Assembly (NCBI RefSeq): GCF_900637185.1
Contig: NZ_LR134352.1
Span: 5,632,001 to 5,696,000, forward strand
Source of the DNA: Nocardia asteroides
GTDB lineage: Bacteria; Actinomycetota; Actinomycetes; Mycobacteriales; Mycobacteriaceae
DNA length: 64,000 nucleotides
Direction of reading: 5' to 3'
Positions within the stretch are counted from its first letter, which is position 1. Each line of letters begins with the position of its first letter. The translations under genes were made by a program, and so were the position numbers. Under the pieces are notes generated by a model. That model worked only from the letters and a program-made list of their open reading frames with translations, was not told where the DNA came from and did no database searches. Of the stretch, positions 52,475 through 64,000 are shown in pieces.

Positions 52475-53365
52475 TCACTCGCCCGCGGCCGAGTCGGCGG
52501 TGGCGTCGGCCCGGCGGCGCGGCAGCAGGTGCGGGTGCGGTACCGGCGCGGACGGCGCCGGGACGACGGTGCGCTGCAACTCGGCCTCGGCCGCGGTCTT
52601 GGCGTGCGCGACGTCGGGTTTGCCCGCGATCAGGTCCTGGATGAAGATCTTGGCCCGGATCACCGGCCGCCGCAGCGTGCGCTCCCGGTTGACCGCCTTG
52701 GTCATGGTCTTGGGACGATTGCCGTAGCGCCAGCGAGCCCACGGCGCGCTCGGCCTGCTGAGCCGGATCGCGCCGATCAGCAGTAGCGGGGTGAAGAACA
52801 TCCCGAACAGGCCGGTCCAGATCTTGCCCTTGGCGATCACCACCCCGGCCAGCACCAGGTTCAGGGCGATGGTGGCGAGCACGCCGATGCGCACCCCGAG
52901 ACCGCGGGACTGCCGGAAGCTGTCGTAGTCGAGGAACGTCGAGGGCTGCACGCCGAGCAGCAGCAGCCCGGTGACCGCGAAAGCGACGAAGACCGCGTCG
53001 ACCGAGGTGCGGCCCTGCTCGGACCAGTAGACGTCACGCAGATAGAAGATCAGCGCGAACTCGTCCAGCACCAGCGCGGCGCCGATCCCGAACAGTGCCG
53101 CCAGCACGCTGGAGGTGACCTGGGTCGAGTCCTCGGCGGTCGCGATCAGCCCGAGGCCCGACAGCAGCACCGTCACCACGCCGAAGACCATGTGGTGGAT
53201 GTGCGTGTCGCCGGCCTTGATGTTGCCCGGCCACCAGCGCACGTTCGCCCGGATCAGCCGCACGCTGACCCGGATGACGACGAACCCCAGCATGAATCCC
53301 AGCAGGAAACAGAGCAGGGGCAGGCGGCCGTGCGCGATCACATCGTCTTCGAGCCACCGTCGCAT
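52475..53365 (-). CDS. conserved multi-pass membrane protein, unknown function
   Basis: A 296-residue protein with about six helices (LPLLCFLLGFMLGFVVI, GVVTVLLSGLGLI, SVLAALFGIGAALVL, AVFVAFAVTGLLLLGV, IGVLATIALNLVLAGVVI, GLFGMFFTPLLLIGAI). GNIKAGDTHIHHMVFG between helices 1 and 2 holds three histidines, a possible metal site. LDEFALIFYLRDVYW follows. The C-terminal ~75 residues are cytoplasmic and basic. I do not recognise a named family. ATG 53365 follows the tex stop by 21 bases and is probably co-transcribed. Confidence 0.75.
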   Translation of the reverse strand: MRRWLEDDVIAHGRLPLLCFLLGFMLGFVVIRVSVRLIRANVRWWPGNIKAGDTHIHHMVFGVVTVLLSGLGLIATAEDSTQVTSSVLAALFGIGAALVLDEFALIFYLRDVYWSEQGRTSVDAVFVAFAVTGLLLLGVQPSTFLDYDSFRQSRGLGVRIGVLATIALNLVLAGVVIAKGKIWTGLFGMFFTPLLLIGAIRLSRPSAPWARWRYGNRPKTMTKAVNRERTLRRPVIRAKIFIQDLIAGKPDVAHAKTAAEAELQRTVVPAPSAPVPHPHLLPRRRADATADSAAGE

Positions 53366-53386
53366 GCCGCCCGCCCTGTCGTCGAG

Positions 53387-55831
<2,445 letters not shown>

Positions 55832-55990
55832 TACCGCCCTTCCCCGACACGCGGCCGCTGCCCAGGTCAGCGGACCGCCGTCAGCTCGGGCTCGGTCGCG
55901 GGCCGGTCGAGCAGCGTGTCGGTGTGCGCCCGCAGGAATTTGTCGAACATGGCCGCTACGTAGTGTCGAGCGACCGATGGTGGGCGCCGG

Positions 55991-57607
55991 TCAGTCGATG
56001 AGGTCCAGGGACAGTTCGCGCATTTCGGCCTTGCGGATCTTGCCGGTGACCGTCATCGGGAACTCGTCGACGAGGTGGACGTAGCGGGGGATCTTGTAGT
56101 GGGCCAGGCGGCCGGTGCAGAAGGCGCGCAGGGCGGCGGCGTCGAGCGGGGTGGCGCCGTCGCGCAGGCGGAGCCAGACCATCAGTTCCTCACCGTATTT
56201 CGCGTCGGGGACGCCGATCACCTGGGCGTCGACGATGTCGGGGTGGGTGTAGAGGAACTCCTCGATCTCGCGGGGGTAGATGTTCTCGCCGCCGCGGATC
56301 ACCATGTCCTTGATGCGGCCGGTGACCGAGAGGTAGCCGGCGTCGTCCATGACGCCGATGTCGCCGGTGTGCATCCAGCGGGCGGCGTCGATGGCCTCGG
56401 CGGTCTTGTCGGGCTGGTTCCAGTAGCCGAGCATCACCGAATAGCCGCGGGTGCACAGTTCGCCCGCGGCGCCGCGCGGCAGGGTCCGGCCGGTGGCCGG
56501 GTCCACCACCTTCACCTCGAGATGCGGCCCGACCCGGCCGACGGTGGCGGTGCGGCGGTCGATGCTGTCGTCGGCGCGGGTCTGGGTGGACACCGGCGAC
56601 GTCTCGGTCATGCCGTAACAGATGGACACCTCGCTCATCCCCATCCGGTCGATGACCCGCTTCATCACCTCCACCGGGCACGGCGAGCCCGCCATGATGC
56701 CGGTGCGCAGGCTCGACAGGTCGACCGCGAGGCCCGCGTCGAGTTCGGCCAGCATGGCGATGAACATGGTCGGCACGCCGTAGAGCGAGGTGCAGTGCTC
56801 GGCGGCGACGGCGGTCAGCGTCGCGGCCGGATCGAAGGCGGGCGCCGGGATCACCACGGCCGCGCCGTGCGAGGTGGCGGCGAGATTGCCCATGACCATT
56901 CCGAAGCAGTGGTAGTACGGCACCGGGATGCAGATCCGGTCGGCCTCGGTGTACCCGCACAGCTCGCCGACGAAGTAGCCGTTGTTGAGGATGTTGTGGT
57001 GGCTGAGAGTGGCGCCCTTCGGGAAACCGGTGGTGCCCGAGGTGTATTGGATGTTGATCGGGTCGTCGGCCGAGAGCGTGGCCGCGATCATCGCCAGCCG
57101 TTCGGTGTCGGGTGCGGTCGCGGCGACCTGCCGCCACGGCTCGGTGCCGAGGATCAGCACCTGCTCCAGGTCGGCGCAGCCGGGCCGGACCTCCTCGATC
57201 ATCGCCACATAGTCCGAGGTCTTGAACTCCGGCGCGGCGATGAGCATCCGCACGCCCGCCTGGCCGAGCACGTAGGCGAGTTCGCTGGTGCGGTAAGCCG
57301 GGTTGATGTTCACCAGGATCGCGCCGATCTTGGCGGTGGCGTACTGGACGAGGTACCACTCGGCGCAGTTGGGCGCCCAGATCCCGACCCGGTCGCCCGG
57401 TTCGATCCCGCGTGCCGCCAGGCCGGTCGCGACGGCGTCGACGGCGGCGCCCACCTCGCGGTAGGTCCAGCGGCGCCCGGCCGGGCGGTCGATCAGCGCG
57501 TCGCGGTCGGGGTGCGCCGCCACGGTGCGGTCCAGGTTCGCGCCGATGGTGTCGCCCAGCAGCGGGGTGTCGGCCAGACCGCAGGCGTAGCTCAGGGTGG
57601 TGGTCAT
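55991..57607 (-). CDS. acyl-CoA synthetase (FadD-type, AMP-binding)
   Basis: A 538-residue adenylate-forming ligase activating a fatty acid to acyl-CoA. The P-loop is [16 protein letters not shown], then [12 protein letters not shown], the ATP-binding [17 protein letters not shown], and the C-terminal [20 protein letters not shown], with the catalytic Lys in [12 protein letters not shown]. It resembles medium-chain members such as FadD35-like enzymes. ATG 57607 overlaps the stop of the upstream synthetase by four bases (ATGA). The two ligases are thus translationally coupled, suggesting complementary substrates. Confidence 0.9.
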   Translation of the reverse strand: MTTTLSYACGLADTPLLGDTIGANLDRTVAAHPDRDALIDRPAGRRWTYREVGAAVDAVATGLAARGIEPGDRVGIWAPNCAEWYLVQYATAKIGAILVNINPAYRTSELAYVLGQAGVRMLIAAPEFKTSDYVAMIEEVRPGCADLEQVLILGTEPWRQVAATAPDTERLAMIAATLSADDPINIQYTSGTTGFPKGATLSHHNILNNGYFVGELCGYTEADRICIPVPYYHCFGMVMGNLAATSHGAAVVIPAPAFDPAATLTAVAAEHCTSLYGVPTMFIAMLAELDAGLAVDLSSLRTGIMAGSPCPVEVMKRVIDRMGMSEVSICYGMTETSPVSTQTRADDSIDRRTATVGRVGPHLEVKVVDPATGRTLPRGAAGELCTRGYSVMLGYWNQPDKTAEAIDAARWMHTGDIGVMDDAGYLSVTGRIKDMVIRGGENIYPREIEEFLYTHPDIVDAQVIGVPDAKYGEELMVWLRLRDGATPLDAAALRAFCTGRLAHYKIPRYVHLVDEFPMTVTGKIRKAEMRELSLDLID

Positions 57608-59235
57608 CGGTGGTTCTCCTTGCCGCGCAGCACGAATCGCTGCACCTTGCCGCTGGGTGTCTTGGGCAGGCTCCGCACGTAGTGGATCGTGCGGGGGTAG
57701 GCGTGCGCGGCGAATTTGTCCTTGACCAGCCGCTGCAGTTCCGTGGTCAGTTCGGGAGTGCCCGCGACCCCGTCGCGCAGGACGACGAACGCCTCGAGCA
57801 CCTCGCCGCGCAGGTCGTCGGGCATGCCGACCACGGCCGCCTCGACCACCTGGTCGTGTAGCACTAGCACGCTCTCCACCTCGAACGGGCCGATCCGGTA
57901 GCCGGCCATGATGATCACGTCGTCGTCGCGGGAGCTGAACCGGAAGAAGCCGTCCGCGTCACGGGCGCCGACATCGCCGGTGAGATACCAGCGGCCGTCG
58001 GCGGTGAACCGGCTCGCGGTGCGTTCGGGCGCGTCGAGGTAGCCGAGGAACCACAGCAGCGGGCTGTGGTCTGTGTCGATCGCGACCCGGCCGACCTCGC
58101 CGGGCGCCGCCTCGACGTCGGCGTCCTCGGCCAGGACCGCGCAGGTCCAGCCGGGCAGCTGGGCGCCCATCGAGCCGGCCGGCGCGGGCCGGTCCAGATC
58201 GGGATGCCAGGCGTGGCAGATGACCATGCCGTGTTCGGTCTGCCCGTAGTGGTCGCGCACGGCGACGCCCAGCGCGTGCTCGGACCACGCGACGACATCG
58301 GGGGTGAGCGGCTCCCCTGCCGACGACGCCCGTCGCAGCGCGATGCCCTCGGGCGCCGCACCCGCCCGCAGCGCCCGGTAGACCGTGGGCGCCGCGGCGA
58401 AATTGGTGACCTCGAAACGGCGCAGCACCTCCAGGGTGAGCGGCGCGGAGAAGCCAGCGTGCAACAGCAGGCTGGGCACGCCGGTGGCCAGCGGCCCCAG
58501 GATCGCGTAGTAGAGCCCGTAGGCCCAGCCCGGGTCGGCCGCGTTCCAGAAGACGTCGTCGGGCCGCACGTCCAGGGCGAACTCCTGGTACGCATGGAAG
58601 GAGGCGAGCGCCCGCACCGGGATCGGCACGCCCTTGGGAGTGCCGGTGGTGCCGCTGGTGAACAGCTGGACCAGCAAGCCGTCGCCGCCCACGGCCACCG
58701 CCGCCGCGCGCGGGTCCGCGGGATCGGCCGCGGCGAGCAGCTCGTCGAAGCGCAGGGCGCCGGGTACCTCGGCGGGCCCGACGACGATCGTGGTGCGATC
58801 CGGATCGGCCGGGATGTCGTCGCTCACCACCAGCTTCGGCGCCTGATCGGCGTCGGCGACCACCACCGCCGCGTGGCTCGCGGTGAGCCGGAAGCCGATC
58901 GCGGGCGGGGCGAACGCGGTGAACAGCGGCACGTGCACCGCGCCGCGGCGCCAGATGCCCAGCAGCGCGACCACCAGTTCGGCCGACTTGCCCATCAGCG
59001 TGGCGACCCGGTCGCCGGGACCGACGCCGAGGTCGGCCAGCGCCGCGGCGAACCGCGCCGACCGCTCCCGCAGTTCGCCGTAGGTCAGCGCGTGCGCGCT
59101 CAGGTCGGACTCGACGATCGTGAACGCGACCCGCTCGGCCGGGTGACCGTCGCACAGCAGCTCGGCCGCGCAGGCCTCGGGTCCGTCGTAACGCTCGAGC
59201 AGGTCGCGCACCCGCGCGTCCAGATCGGTACTCAT
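57604..59235 (-). CDS. acyl-CoA synthetase (acetyl-/medium-chain type, AMP-binding)
   Basis: A 543-residue adenylate-forming ligase of the acetyl-CoA synthetase/medium-chain group. The P-loop is [16 protein letters not shown], the active-site [12 protein letters not shown], then [34 protein letters not shown] and the catalytic Lys in [18 protein letters not shown] 59235 has GAGGAGAA upstream. It starts the two-gene synthetase unit and is divergent from a GAF-LuxR regulator. The acyl substrate is unknown; the motif pattern fits short or medium chains better than long ones. Confidence 0.9.
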   Translation of the reverse strand: MSTDLDARVRDLLERYDGPEACAAELLCDGHPAERVAFTIVESDLSAHALTYGELRERSARFAAALADLGVGPGDRVATLMGKSAELVVALLGIWRRGAVHVPLFTAFAPPAIGFRLTASHAAVVVADADQAPKLVVSDDIPADPDRTTIVVGPAEVPGALRFDELLAAADPADPRAAAVAVGGDGLLVQLFTSGTTGTPKGVPIPVRALASFHAYQEFALDVRPDDVFWNAADPGWAYGLYYAILGPLATGVPSLLLHAGFSAPLTLEVLRRFEVTNFAAAPTVYRALRAGAAPEGIALRRASSAGEPLTPDVVAWSEHALGVAVRDHYGQTEHGMVICHAWHPDLDRPAPAGSMGAQLPGWTCAVLAEDADVEAAPGEVGRVAIDTDHSPLLWFLGYLDAPERTASRFTADGRWYLTGDVGARDADGFFRFSSRDDDVIIMAGYRIGPFEVESVLVLHDQVVEAAVVGMPDDLRGEVLEAFVVLRDGVAGTPELTTELQRLVKDKFAAHAYPRTIHYVRSLPKTPSGKVQRFVLRGKENHR

Positions 59236-59329
59236 CGCAGTTCTCCTCATCGCCTGGGCCGGGCCGCCAGGTCTGACCTAGAATGTGGCACACCTCACGT
59301 TCACCACTACCCCCGAAAAGGGGTGACCG

Positions 59330-60181
59330 ATGTCGGCCACCGCGCTGCTGCGCCCCCGCGACGGCGACGCCCTGCGCGCCGAGATCCGCTGGGTGGCCTC
59401 GCACGCCGGGGTGCCGGTGGTCTTCGGTGGCGCGGTCGACCAGGACACCCTGCTGCTCACCGAGTTCGTCGGGACCGTCACCACCGGGTTGCGCGGCCTG
59501 TCGGTGCTGCGCAGCTCCGGGCTCGGCGGCCAGGTCATGGAGCTCGGCAGGCCCGCCTCGGTGGCCGACTACCGGGGCGCGCCCGGCATCACCCACCACT
59601 ACGACGGGCCGGTGGTCGGTGAGGGCCTGCGGTCGGTGGTCGCCGTCCCGGTCGTGGTGGCCGACCGGGCGCGGGCGGTGCTCTACGCGGCCACCCGCGG
59701 CGCGGGCCCGCTCGGTGACCGCACCACCGAGGTGATCGTGCGGGCGAGCCGCAGGCTGGCGACCGAGATCGCCGTGCGCGACGAGGTGGACCGCCGGGTC
59801 CGGCTGCTCACCCTCGCCGCGCCCGCACCCCACGCGGCGCCGGATGTCACCGAGGAACTGCGCGAGATCCACGCCGACCTGCGCGCCATGGCCGCCGCCA
59901 CCGGCGACACCGCGACGCGCGACAAGCTGTCCGGGGTGTGCGACCGGCTCACCGGGATGCTCACCGGGACAGCGTCCGGCGAAGCGCCGCGGCTGTCGCG
60001 ACGGGAGCTGGACGTGCTCGCCCAGATCGCGCTCGGCTGCACGAATCAGGAGACGGCGCTACGGCTCTCGCTCGGCGCGGAGACCGTCAAGAGCTACCTG
60101 CGGCAGGCGATGACCAAACTCGACGCGCGCACACGGCACGAGGCGGTGGCGATCGCACGGCGTCACGGGCTGCTGCCCTGA
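59330..60181 (+). CDS. GAF-LuxR-type transcriptional regulator
   Basis: A 283-residue regulator. Residues ~20-150 look like a GAF-type sensor (GLGGQVMELGRPASVADYRG; SVVAVPVVVADRARAVLYAA). A helical linker follows, and the C-terminal LuxR helix-turn-helix (~218-280) reads LSRRELDVLAQIALGCTNQE, then GAETVKSYLRQAMTKLDARTR. This type regulates acyl-CoA and aromatic catabolism in actinomycetes. It is divergent from the acyl-CoA synthetase pair, its likely target. ATG 59330 has AAGGGG upstream; the AGGGG half of a small ACCCC/GGGGT inverted repeat covers that site. Confidence 0.88.
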   Translation: MSATALLRPRDGDALRAEIRWVASHAGVPVVFGGAVDQDTLLLTEFVGTVTTGLRGLSVLRSSGLGGQVMELGRPASVADYRGAPGITHHYDGPVVGEGLRSVVAVPVVVADRARAVLYAATRGAGPLGDRTTEVIVRASRRLATEIAVRDEVDRRVRLLTLAAPAPHAAPDVTEELREIHADLRAMAAATGDTATRDKLSGVCDRLTGMLTGTASGEAPRLSRRELDVLAQIALGCTNQETALRLSLGAETVKSYLRQAMTKLDARTRHEAVAIARRHGLLP

Positions 60182-60535
60182 TGTGCAATTCGTCACCCTC
60201 ACAACGCAACTCGTCGGGCGGTGAGCACTCGCTCGTGGCCCCCGGGTGAACGTAGGGCGACCCCGGCTGCCGTGGGGCACCACGGGAGAACCCGGACGAC
60301 CGGCCCGCTCCGAGCATCGAAAGTGCACGGTGCACATGGTCTGTACTGGGCAGTTGCCTCACTTGCGCGCACAGTGCGCCGCGGCGGCACGAACATCACT
60401 GCGGCGGAACCGATTCCGGATGGAATCAGCAACCCTCAGCTTGGACGATGACGCAACGAAAGCCCCTTGTGGATACCCGAACATCTTTGGGACAAAACAA
60501 TCTGCCGGTCGTTTCGGCCCGGTACCGTCGGTCCG
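60182..60535. other. 354-base intergenic region between LuxR and VOC genes
   Basis: No gene was found; GC content is lower than around it. Small palindromes are GTGCAC-G-GTGCAC near 60323-60335 and GATTCC-GGAT-GGAATC at 60412-60427, possible regulator sites. The last 100 bases should contain the promoter of the VOC gene; no convincing -10/-35 pair was picked out. Confidence 0.4.
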
Positions 60536-60904
60536 ATGACGGAGCCTTTTCAACTGGCCGGCGTCTCGCTGGACTGTGACGACCCCGAAACCCTCGCCCG
60601 CTTCTATCTCGGGCTGCTCGGTGGCCGGGTCCTGTGGAACGACGCGCACAGCGTCGGGATCCGTCTGCCGTCGGGACTGACCATGGCCGCGCAACGCGTC
60701 GAGGACTACTACCCGCCGCAGTGGCCGGGCAGTGCCGCGGTCCAGCTGGAGCTGGCCGCCGACGCCGACCTGGATCTCTGCGAACAGCACGCGATGGCGA
60801 TCGGCGCGAAACCCGCTCCGATCCAGCAGGATCCCCGCTGGCGGGTGCTGCTCGACCCGGCCGGGCATCCGTTCTGCATCACCACCCGCGTGGTCCCGGC
60901 CTAG
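60536..60904 (+). CDS. VOC-family (glyoxalase-like) protein
   Basis: A 122-residue single-domain VOC protein. The N-terminal module is AGVSLDCDDPETLARFYLGL, and the C-terminal one ends RWRVLLDPAGHPFCITTR. AVQLELAADADLDLCEQHAM lies between. It resembles the glyoxalase-like group common in actinomycetes; substrate unknown. ATG 60536 is used; the longer upstream frame lacks coding character. It is convergent with trmD, with nine bases between. Confidence 0.88.
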   Translation: MTEPFQLAGVSLDCDDPETLARFYLGLLGGRVLWNDAHSVGIRLPSGLTMAAQRVEDYYPPQWPGSAAVQLELAADADLDLCEQHAMAIGAKPAPIQQDPRWRVLLDPAGHPFCITTRVVPA

Positions 60905-60913
60905 GCCCGTCGA

Positions 60914-61597
60914 TCACTGCTCCGGCAGCAGATCCGGCCTGCGGGCACGAGTACGTTCCAGCGACTGCTCGTGCCGCCACGCGGCGACCTTGGCGTGATC
61001 GCCGGACAGCAGGATCGGCGGCACCTCGAGCCCCCGCCAGGACACCGGGCGGGTGTAGCTGGGGCCCTCGAGCAGTCCGTCGGAGAACGAATCCTCCTGG
61101 TGGGACTGCTGATTGCCGAGCACGCCGGGAATCAGCCGCACCACGGCCTCGGTCATCACCAGGACCGCGGCCTCGCCGCCGATGAGCACGTAGTCGCCGA
61201 TGCTCACCTCCTCGACGCGGACCCGGCGGGCGGCGTCGTCGAAGACCCGCTGATCGATGCCCTCGTAGCGGCCGCACGCGAAGACCAGATGCCGCTCGGT
61301 GGACCAGCGCTGCGCGGTCTCCTGGGTGAAGGGCACCCCGGCCGGGGTGGGGACGACGAGCAGGGCGTCGTCGGGGCACACCGCGTCGAGCGCGTCGCCC
61401 CACACGGTGGGCTTCATGACCATGCCGGGGCCACCGCCGTAGGGCGAATCGTCCACGGACTTGTGCACGTCGTGCGTCCAGTCACGCAGATCGTGCACGC
61501 CGATCGAGATCAGGCCCTTGTCGACGGCCTTGCCGAGCAGCGCGGTGCGCAGCGGCTCGAGGTACTCCGGGAAGATCGTGACGACGTCGAGTTGCAC
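60914..61597 (-). CDS. trmD: tRNA (guanine37-N1)-methyltransferase
   Basis: A 227-residue SPOUT methyltransferase modifying G37 of tRNAs to prevent frameshifting. [20 protein letters not shown] starts it; [41 protein letters not shown] and [18 protein letters not shown] form the knot and active site, all intact. It starts three bases after the rimM stop, in the rpsP-KH-rimM-trmD operon. The usual following rplS is ~8.6 kb away. Confidence 0.97.
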   Translation of the reverse strand: MQLDVVTIFPEYLEPLRTALLGKAVDKGLISIGVHDLRDWTHDVHKSVDDSPYGGGPGMVMKPTVWGDALDAVCPDDALLVVPTPAGVPFTQETAQRWSTERHLVFACGRYEGIDQRVFDDAARRVRVEEVSIGDYVLIGGEAAVLVMTEAVVRLIPGVLGNQQSHQEDSFSDGLLEGPSYTRPVSWRGLEVPPILLSGDHAKVAAWRHEQSLERTRARRPDLLPEQ

Positions 61598-61600
61598 GAA

Positions 61601-62125
61601 TTACTCCGGATCGAGCAGGCCCTCGGGCGGATCGATGACCACCAGTCCGTCGGCGATCGACACGGTCGGCACGATGGCGGTGACAAAGGGAATGAGAATT
61701 TCGCGGCCGTCGTCGGCGGCGCGCACCGACAGCAGCTCGCCGGCGGCCGAGTGCAGCACCTCGGTGACCGTGCCGACGGCGGTGCCGTCGCCGAGCTCGA
61801 CGCGCAGGCCTTCGAGCTCGTGGTCGTAGAAGGCGTCCTCGTCGTCCGAGGGCGGCAACGACTCGCTGTCGACGACGAACAACATGCCGCGCAGGGCGTC
61901 GGCGGCGGTGCGGTCGGCGATCTCCTCGACGAACACCAGAAGCCGGCCCGAGTGCTCCCGGGCCGACTTCACGGTGTAGTCGCGGATCGCCGCGGACTTC
62001 GGCATCTTGCCGTGCAGGACCACACCGGGGGCGAACCGGAGTTCCGGCTCGTCGGTGCGGACCTCGACGACGAGTTCGCCGCGCACGCCGTGCGACTTGG
62101 CGACCCGGCCTACGACGAGTTCCAT
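61601..62125 (-). CDS. rimM: 16S rRNA processing protein RimM
   Basis: A 174-residue 30S maturation factor. The N-terminal barrel is [20 protein letters not shown]; the PRC-barrel part is [20 protein letters not shown] to [20 protein letters not shown]. Normal family pattern and length. Its ATG directly follows the stop of the KH-domain gene (no spacer), and trmD starts three bases after its stop. Confidence 0.96.
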   Translation of the reverse strand: MELVVGRVAKSHGVRGELVVEVRTDEPELRFAPGVVLHGKMPKSAAIRDYTVKSAREHSGRLLVFVEEIADRTAADALRGMLFVVDSESLPPSDDEDAFYDHELEGLRVELGDGTAVGTVTEVLHSAAGELLSVRAADDGREILIPFVTAIVPTVSIADGLVVIDPPEGLLDPE

Positions 62126-62368
62126 CTAGGCGTCGGTGTCGACCACGTCGACCCGGATGCCCCGGCCGCCGATACCGGCGACGAGGGTGCGCAGCGCGGT
62201 CGCGGTACGACCACCGCGCCCGATCACCTTGCCCAGGTCCTCAGGGTGGACGTGCACCTCGACCGTGCGTCCGCGGCGGCCGGTGATCAGCTCGACACGG
62301 ACGTCGTCGGGGTTGGCGACGATGCCGCGAACCAGATGTTCGACGGCATCGGCAACAACGGCAGTCAT
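62126..62368 (-). CDS. KH-domain RNA-binding protein (KhpA-like, Rv2908c)
   Basis: An 80-residue KH protein (UPF0109/YlqC group). The RNA-binding loop is GKVIGRGGRTATALRTLV (IGxxG-type). It may act in RNA metabolism and ribosome maturation, like KhpA in firmicutes. ATG 62368 overlaps the rpsP stop by one base, so they are coupled. Its place between rpsP and rimM is conserved in actinobacteria and firmicutes. Confidence 0.94.
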   Translation of the reverse strand: MTAVVADAVEHLVRGIVANPDDVRVELITGRRGRTVEVHVHPEDLGKVIGRGGRTATALRTLVAGIGGRGIRVDVVDTDA

Positions 62369-62805
62369 TACTCGGCAGCCTCGGCGGCGGGGGCCTCGGC
62401 GGCCTCCTCGTCCTTCTTGGCGGCCTTCTTCTTCGGGGTGACGGCCTCGGCGACGGGCTCGTTGTCGGCGGCGGCCAGCGCGGCGTTGAACAGGTCCAGC
62501 TTGGACGGCTTGGCGGCCTTCACCTTGAGGGTGCCCTCGGCGCCCGGCAGGCCCTTGAACTTCTGCCAGTCGCCGGTGATCTCCAGCAGACGCTGCACCG
62601 ACTCGGTCGGCTGCGCGCCGACACCCAGCCAGTACTGCACGCGCTCGGAATCGATCTCGATGAGCGAGGGCTCTTCCTTCGGGTGGTACTTGCCGATGGA
62701 CTCGATGGCCCGGCCGTCACGACGGGTGCGGGCGTCGGCGACAACCACGCGGTACTGCGGGTTGCGGATCTTGCCCAGGCGGGTGAGCTTGATGCGAACA
62801 GCCAT
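62368..62805 (-). CDS. rpsP: 30S ribosomal protein S16
   Basis: A 145-residue small-subunit protein. [20 protein letters not shown] and [20 protein letters not shown] are canonical. The C-terminal ~55 residues are a Lys/Ala/Glu-rich extension ([20 protein letters not shown]) typical of actinobacterial S16. ATG 62805 is the natural start. It is the first gene of the rpsP-KH-rimM-trmD operon. Confidence 0.97.
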   Translation of the reverse strand: MAVRIKLTRLGKIRNPQYRVVVADARTRRDGRAIESIGKYHPKEEPSLIEIDSERVQYWLGVGAQPTESVQRLLEITGDWQKFKGLPGAEGTLKVKAAKPSKLDLFNAALAAADNEPVAEAVTPKKKAAKKDEEAAEAPAAEAAE

Positions 62806-63163
62806 GCTGATCTGCCTCTTTCGATAGTGTGGTCACCACGCGATTCGGCGACCCGCATGGTCTGCGAGTCCGGTTTCGCGCATGGAGTGCGTGACCGCCG
62901 CGCGGTACGGAACCGGAGACGGGCTGACACTGTCCAGGAAGGACGGTTGACCATTGTGCCAGACCGGCCGCGCCCAGCTGAAATCGCCTGCCGGTTCGCG
63001 CTGCTACCTCACCGCAACTGCGCGGTGTCGATGACCACCGGGACCGGGCCCGGCGCCTTGACCGCTTCGCCGTCGGCAGCGAAGACCTCCTGGCGGTAGC
63101 CCGTCTCGCCGACGGGTATAGCCCCAGAACCGCGCGGGCTTGCCGTGCCCGGTCTGTTCAGTA
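62806..63163. other. 358-base region upstream of rpsP, with a possible gene remnant
   Basis: The rpsP promoter should lie in 62806-62950. Further on, a minus-strand frame ending TGA at 63009-63011 reads GETGYRQEVFAADGEAVK, then APGPVPVVIDTAQLR, protein-like with nearly every third codon base G or C. It has no start codon with a ribosome site and runs upstream into the 3' end of the amidohydrolase in another frame. It may be the tail of a decayed gene or a small unrecognised one. Confidence 0.3.
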
Positions 63164-64000
63164 TCAGCGGTGGCCGGTGACGGGGTTCGGGGTTTTGACG
63201 ACGAGGCCGCGGAGGACCACCCAGTGGGGGTCGGTGAGGGCGGCGGGGTGGGTGCGGGGGTCTTCGGCGTAGACGACGAAGTCGGCGGGGGCGCCTTCGG
63301 TGACGGATTCGCGGCCCAGCCAGGTGCGGGCGTCCCAGGAGGCGGCGCCCAAGGCGTCGTGGGGGGACAGGCCCGCGCCGGTGAGGGCGGCGATCTCGTC
63401 GGCGATGCGGCCGTGGCGGATGGAGCCGCCCGCGTCGGTGCCCGCGTAGATGGGCACGCCGGCCTCGTGGGCGCGGCCGACCGTGTCGCGCACGCGTCGG
63501 TGCAGGTCACGCATGTGGGCGGCGTAGACGGGGAACTTGGTGGCGCTGTCGGCGATGCCGGGGAAGGTGTCGATGTTGATCAGGGTCGGGACCAGGGCGG
63601 TGCCGTGGGTGAGCATCAGCTCGATGGTGTCGTCGGTGAGGCCGGTGCCGTGTTCGAGGCAGTCGATGCCCGCGTTGATCAGGCCGGGTAGGGCGTCCTC
63701 GCCGAAGACGTGCGCGGTGACTCTGGCGCCGTTGGCGTGGGCGGCGTCGATGGCCTGTTTCAGGATGTCGTCACTCCACAGCGGGCGCAGGTCACCGACG
63801 GAGCGGTCGATCCAGTCGCCGACGATCTTCACCCAGCCGTCGCCGAAGCGGGCTTGTTCGGCGACGATGTCGGGCAGGTCGCGCTCGTCGTCGAGCTCGA
63901 TGCCGAGTTCGCGGATGTAGCGCTTGGGCCGGGCGATGTGGCGGCCGGCGCGGATGATGCGCGGGAGTTCGGCGTGCTCGTCGATGAAGCGGGTGTCGAT
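63164..64000 (-). CDS. amidohydrolase family protein (5' end beyond the window)
   Basis: The C-terminal ~278 residues of a metal-dependent amidohydrolase (imidazolonepropionase/prolidase-like group). Visible: VKIVGDWIDRSVGDLRP, with the Lys that is usually carboxylated, VTAHVFGEDALPGLINAG with a metal His, CLEHGTGLTDDTIELM with a second His, and IYAGTDAGGSIRHGRIADEI with the catalytic Asp. The usual C-terminal GAPADFVVYAEDP follows. The frame stays open to the window end, so the N-terminal HxH lies outside. The substrate is unknown; mycobacteria have a similar gene (Rv2915c) near rpsP. Confidence 0.9.
   Translation of the reverse strand: MDTRFIDEHAELPRIIRAGRHIARPKRYIRELGIELDDERDLPDIVAEQARFGDGWVKIVGDWIDRSVGDLRPLWSDDILKQAIDAAHANGARVTAHVFGEDALPGLINAGIDCLEHGTGLTDDTIELMLTHGTALVPTLINIDTFPGIADSATKFPVYAAHMRDLHRRVRDTVGRAHEAGVPIYAGTDAGGSIRHGRIADEIAALTGAGLSPHDALGAASWDARTWLGRESVTEGAPADFVVYAEDPRTHPAALTDPHWVVLRGLVVKTPNPVTGHR

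Overview
The window is high-GC actinobacterial DNA. The gene content and order fit a Nocardia or a close mycolic-acid relative: the blocks IspG-Rip1-Dxr, RlmN-CdsA-Frr-PyrH-Tsf-RpsB, XerC-DprA-ComM-YraN-DUF2469-RnhB-LepB-RplS and TrmD-RimM-KH-RpsP follow the order remembered from mycobacterial chromosomes. No tRNA, rRNA, insertion sequence, prophage or CRISPR array was seen. Family names come from reading the proteins by eye; no database search was run.

Region 1 (0.1-6.1 kb) is accessory metabolism and regulation: a secreted lipase with a KstR-like box, a VOC protein divergent from a WYL regulator, an aldo/keto reductase divergent from an HxlR regulator with a clean palindromic operator, and an MmyB-type XRE regulator followed by a short-chain dehydrogenase. 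Region 2 (6.1-12.9 kb) is a six-gene minus-strand phosphonate (2-aminoethylphosphonate type) operon: FAD amine oxidase, phosphonatase-like hydrolase, binding lipoprotein, ATPase and two permeases. It is read divergently from a GntR/HutC regulator, with two operator-like palindromes between them.

Region 3 (12.9-20.3 kb) is less well understood. It holds two DUF4254 genes, a frameshifted XRE/DUF5753 regulator, a thioesterase-like protein that seems to lack its catalytic histidines, an ABC-2 permease pair without an ATPase, a TIGR03118-type lipoprotein with an IdeR-like iron box, a nitrobindin and a small secreted protein. The DUF4254-thioesterase-permease unit is the best candidate here for an undescribed system, possibly iron-linked.

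Region 4 (20.3-27.3 kb) is a core block: penicillin-binding lipoprotein, GNAT, ispG, rip1, dxr and a DUF2631 protein. A long inverted repeat lies between rip1 and dxr. Region 5 (27.3-34.3 kb) has a LysR regulator with a histone-like basic tail, three tandem Ser/Thr kinases, a divergent ribosomal protein L11 paralogue that has lost the thiopeptide-binding prolines, and a transglutaminase.

Region 6 (34.3-52.3 kb) is translation and housekeeping: rlmN, a LapA-like protein, cdsA, frr, pyrH, tsf, rpsB, an M23 peptidase, two tandem DUF1990 genes, a YqeY protein, two DUF202 proteins, xerC, an HSL-type esterase, the overlapping dprA-comM-yraN genes, DUF2469, rnhB, lepB and rplS. Region 7 (52.4-60.9 kb) separates rplS from trmD: a membrane protein, Tex with an RG/GQ-rich tail, two overlapping acyl-CoA synthetase genes, a GAF-LuxR regulator and a VOC protein. 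Region 8 (60.9-64.0 kb) is trmD-rimM-KH-rpsP, a possible gene remnant and an amidohydrolase cut by the window end.
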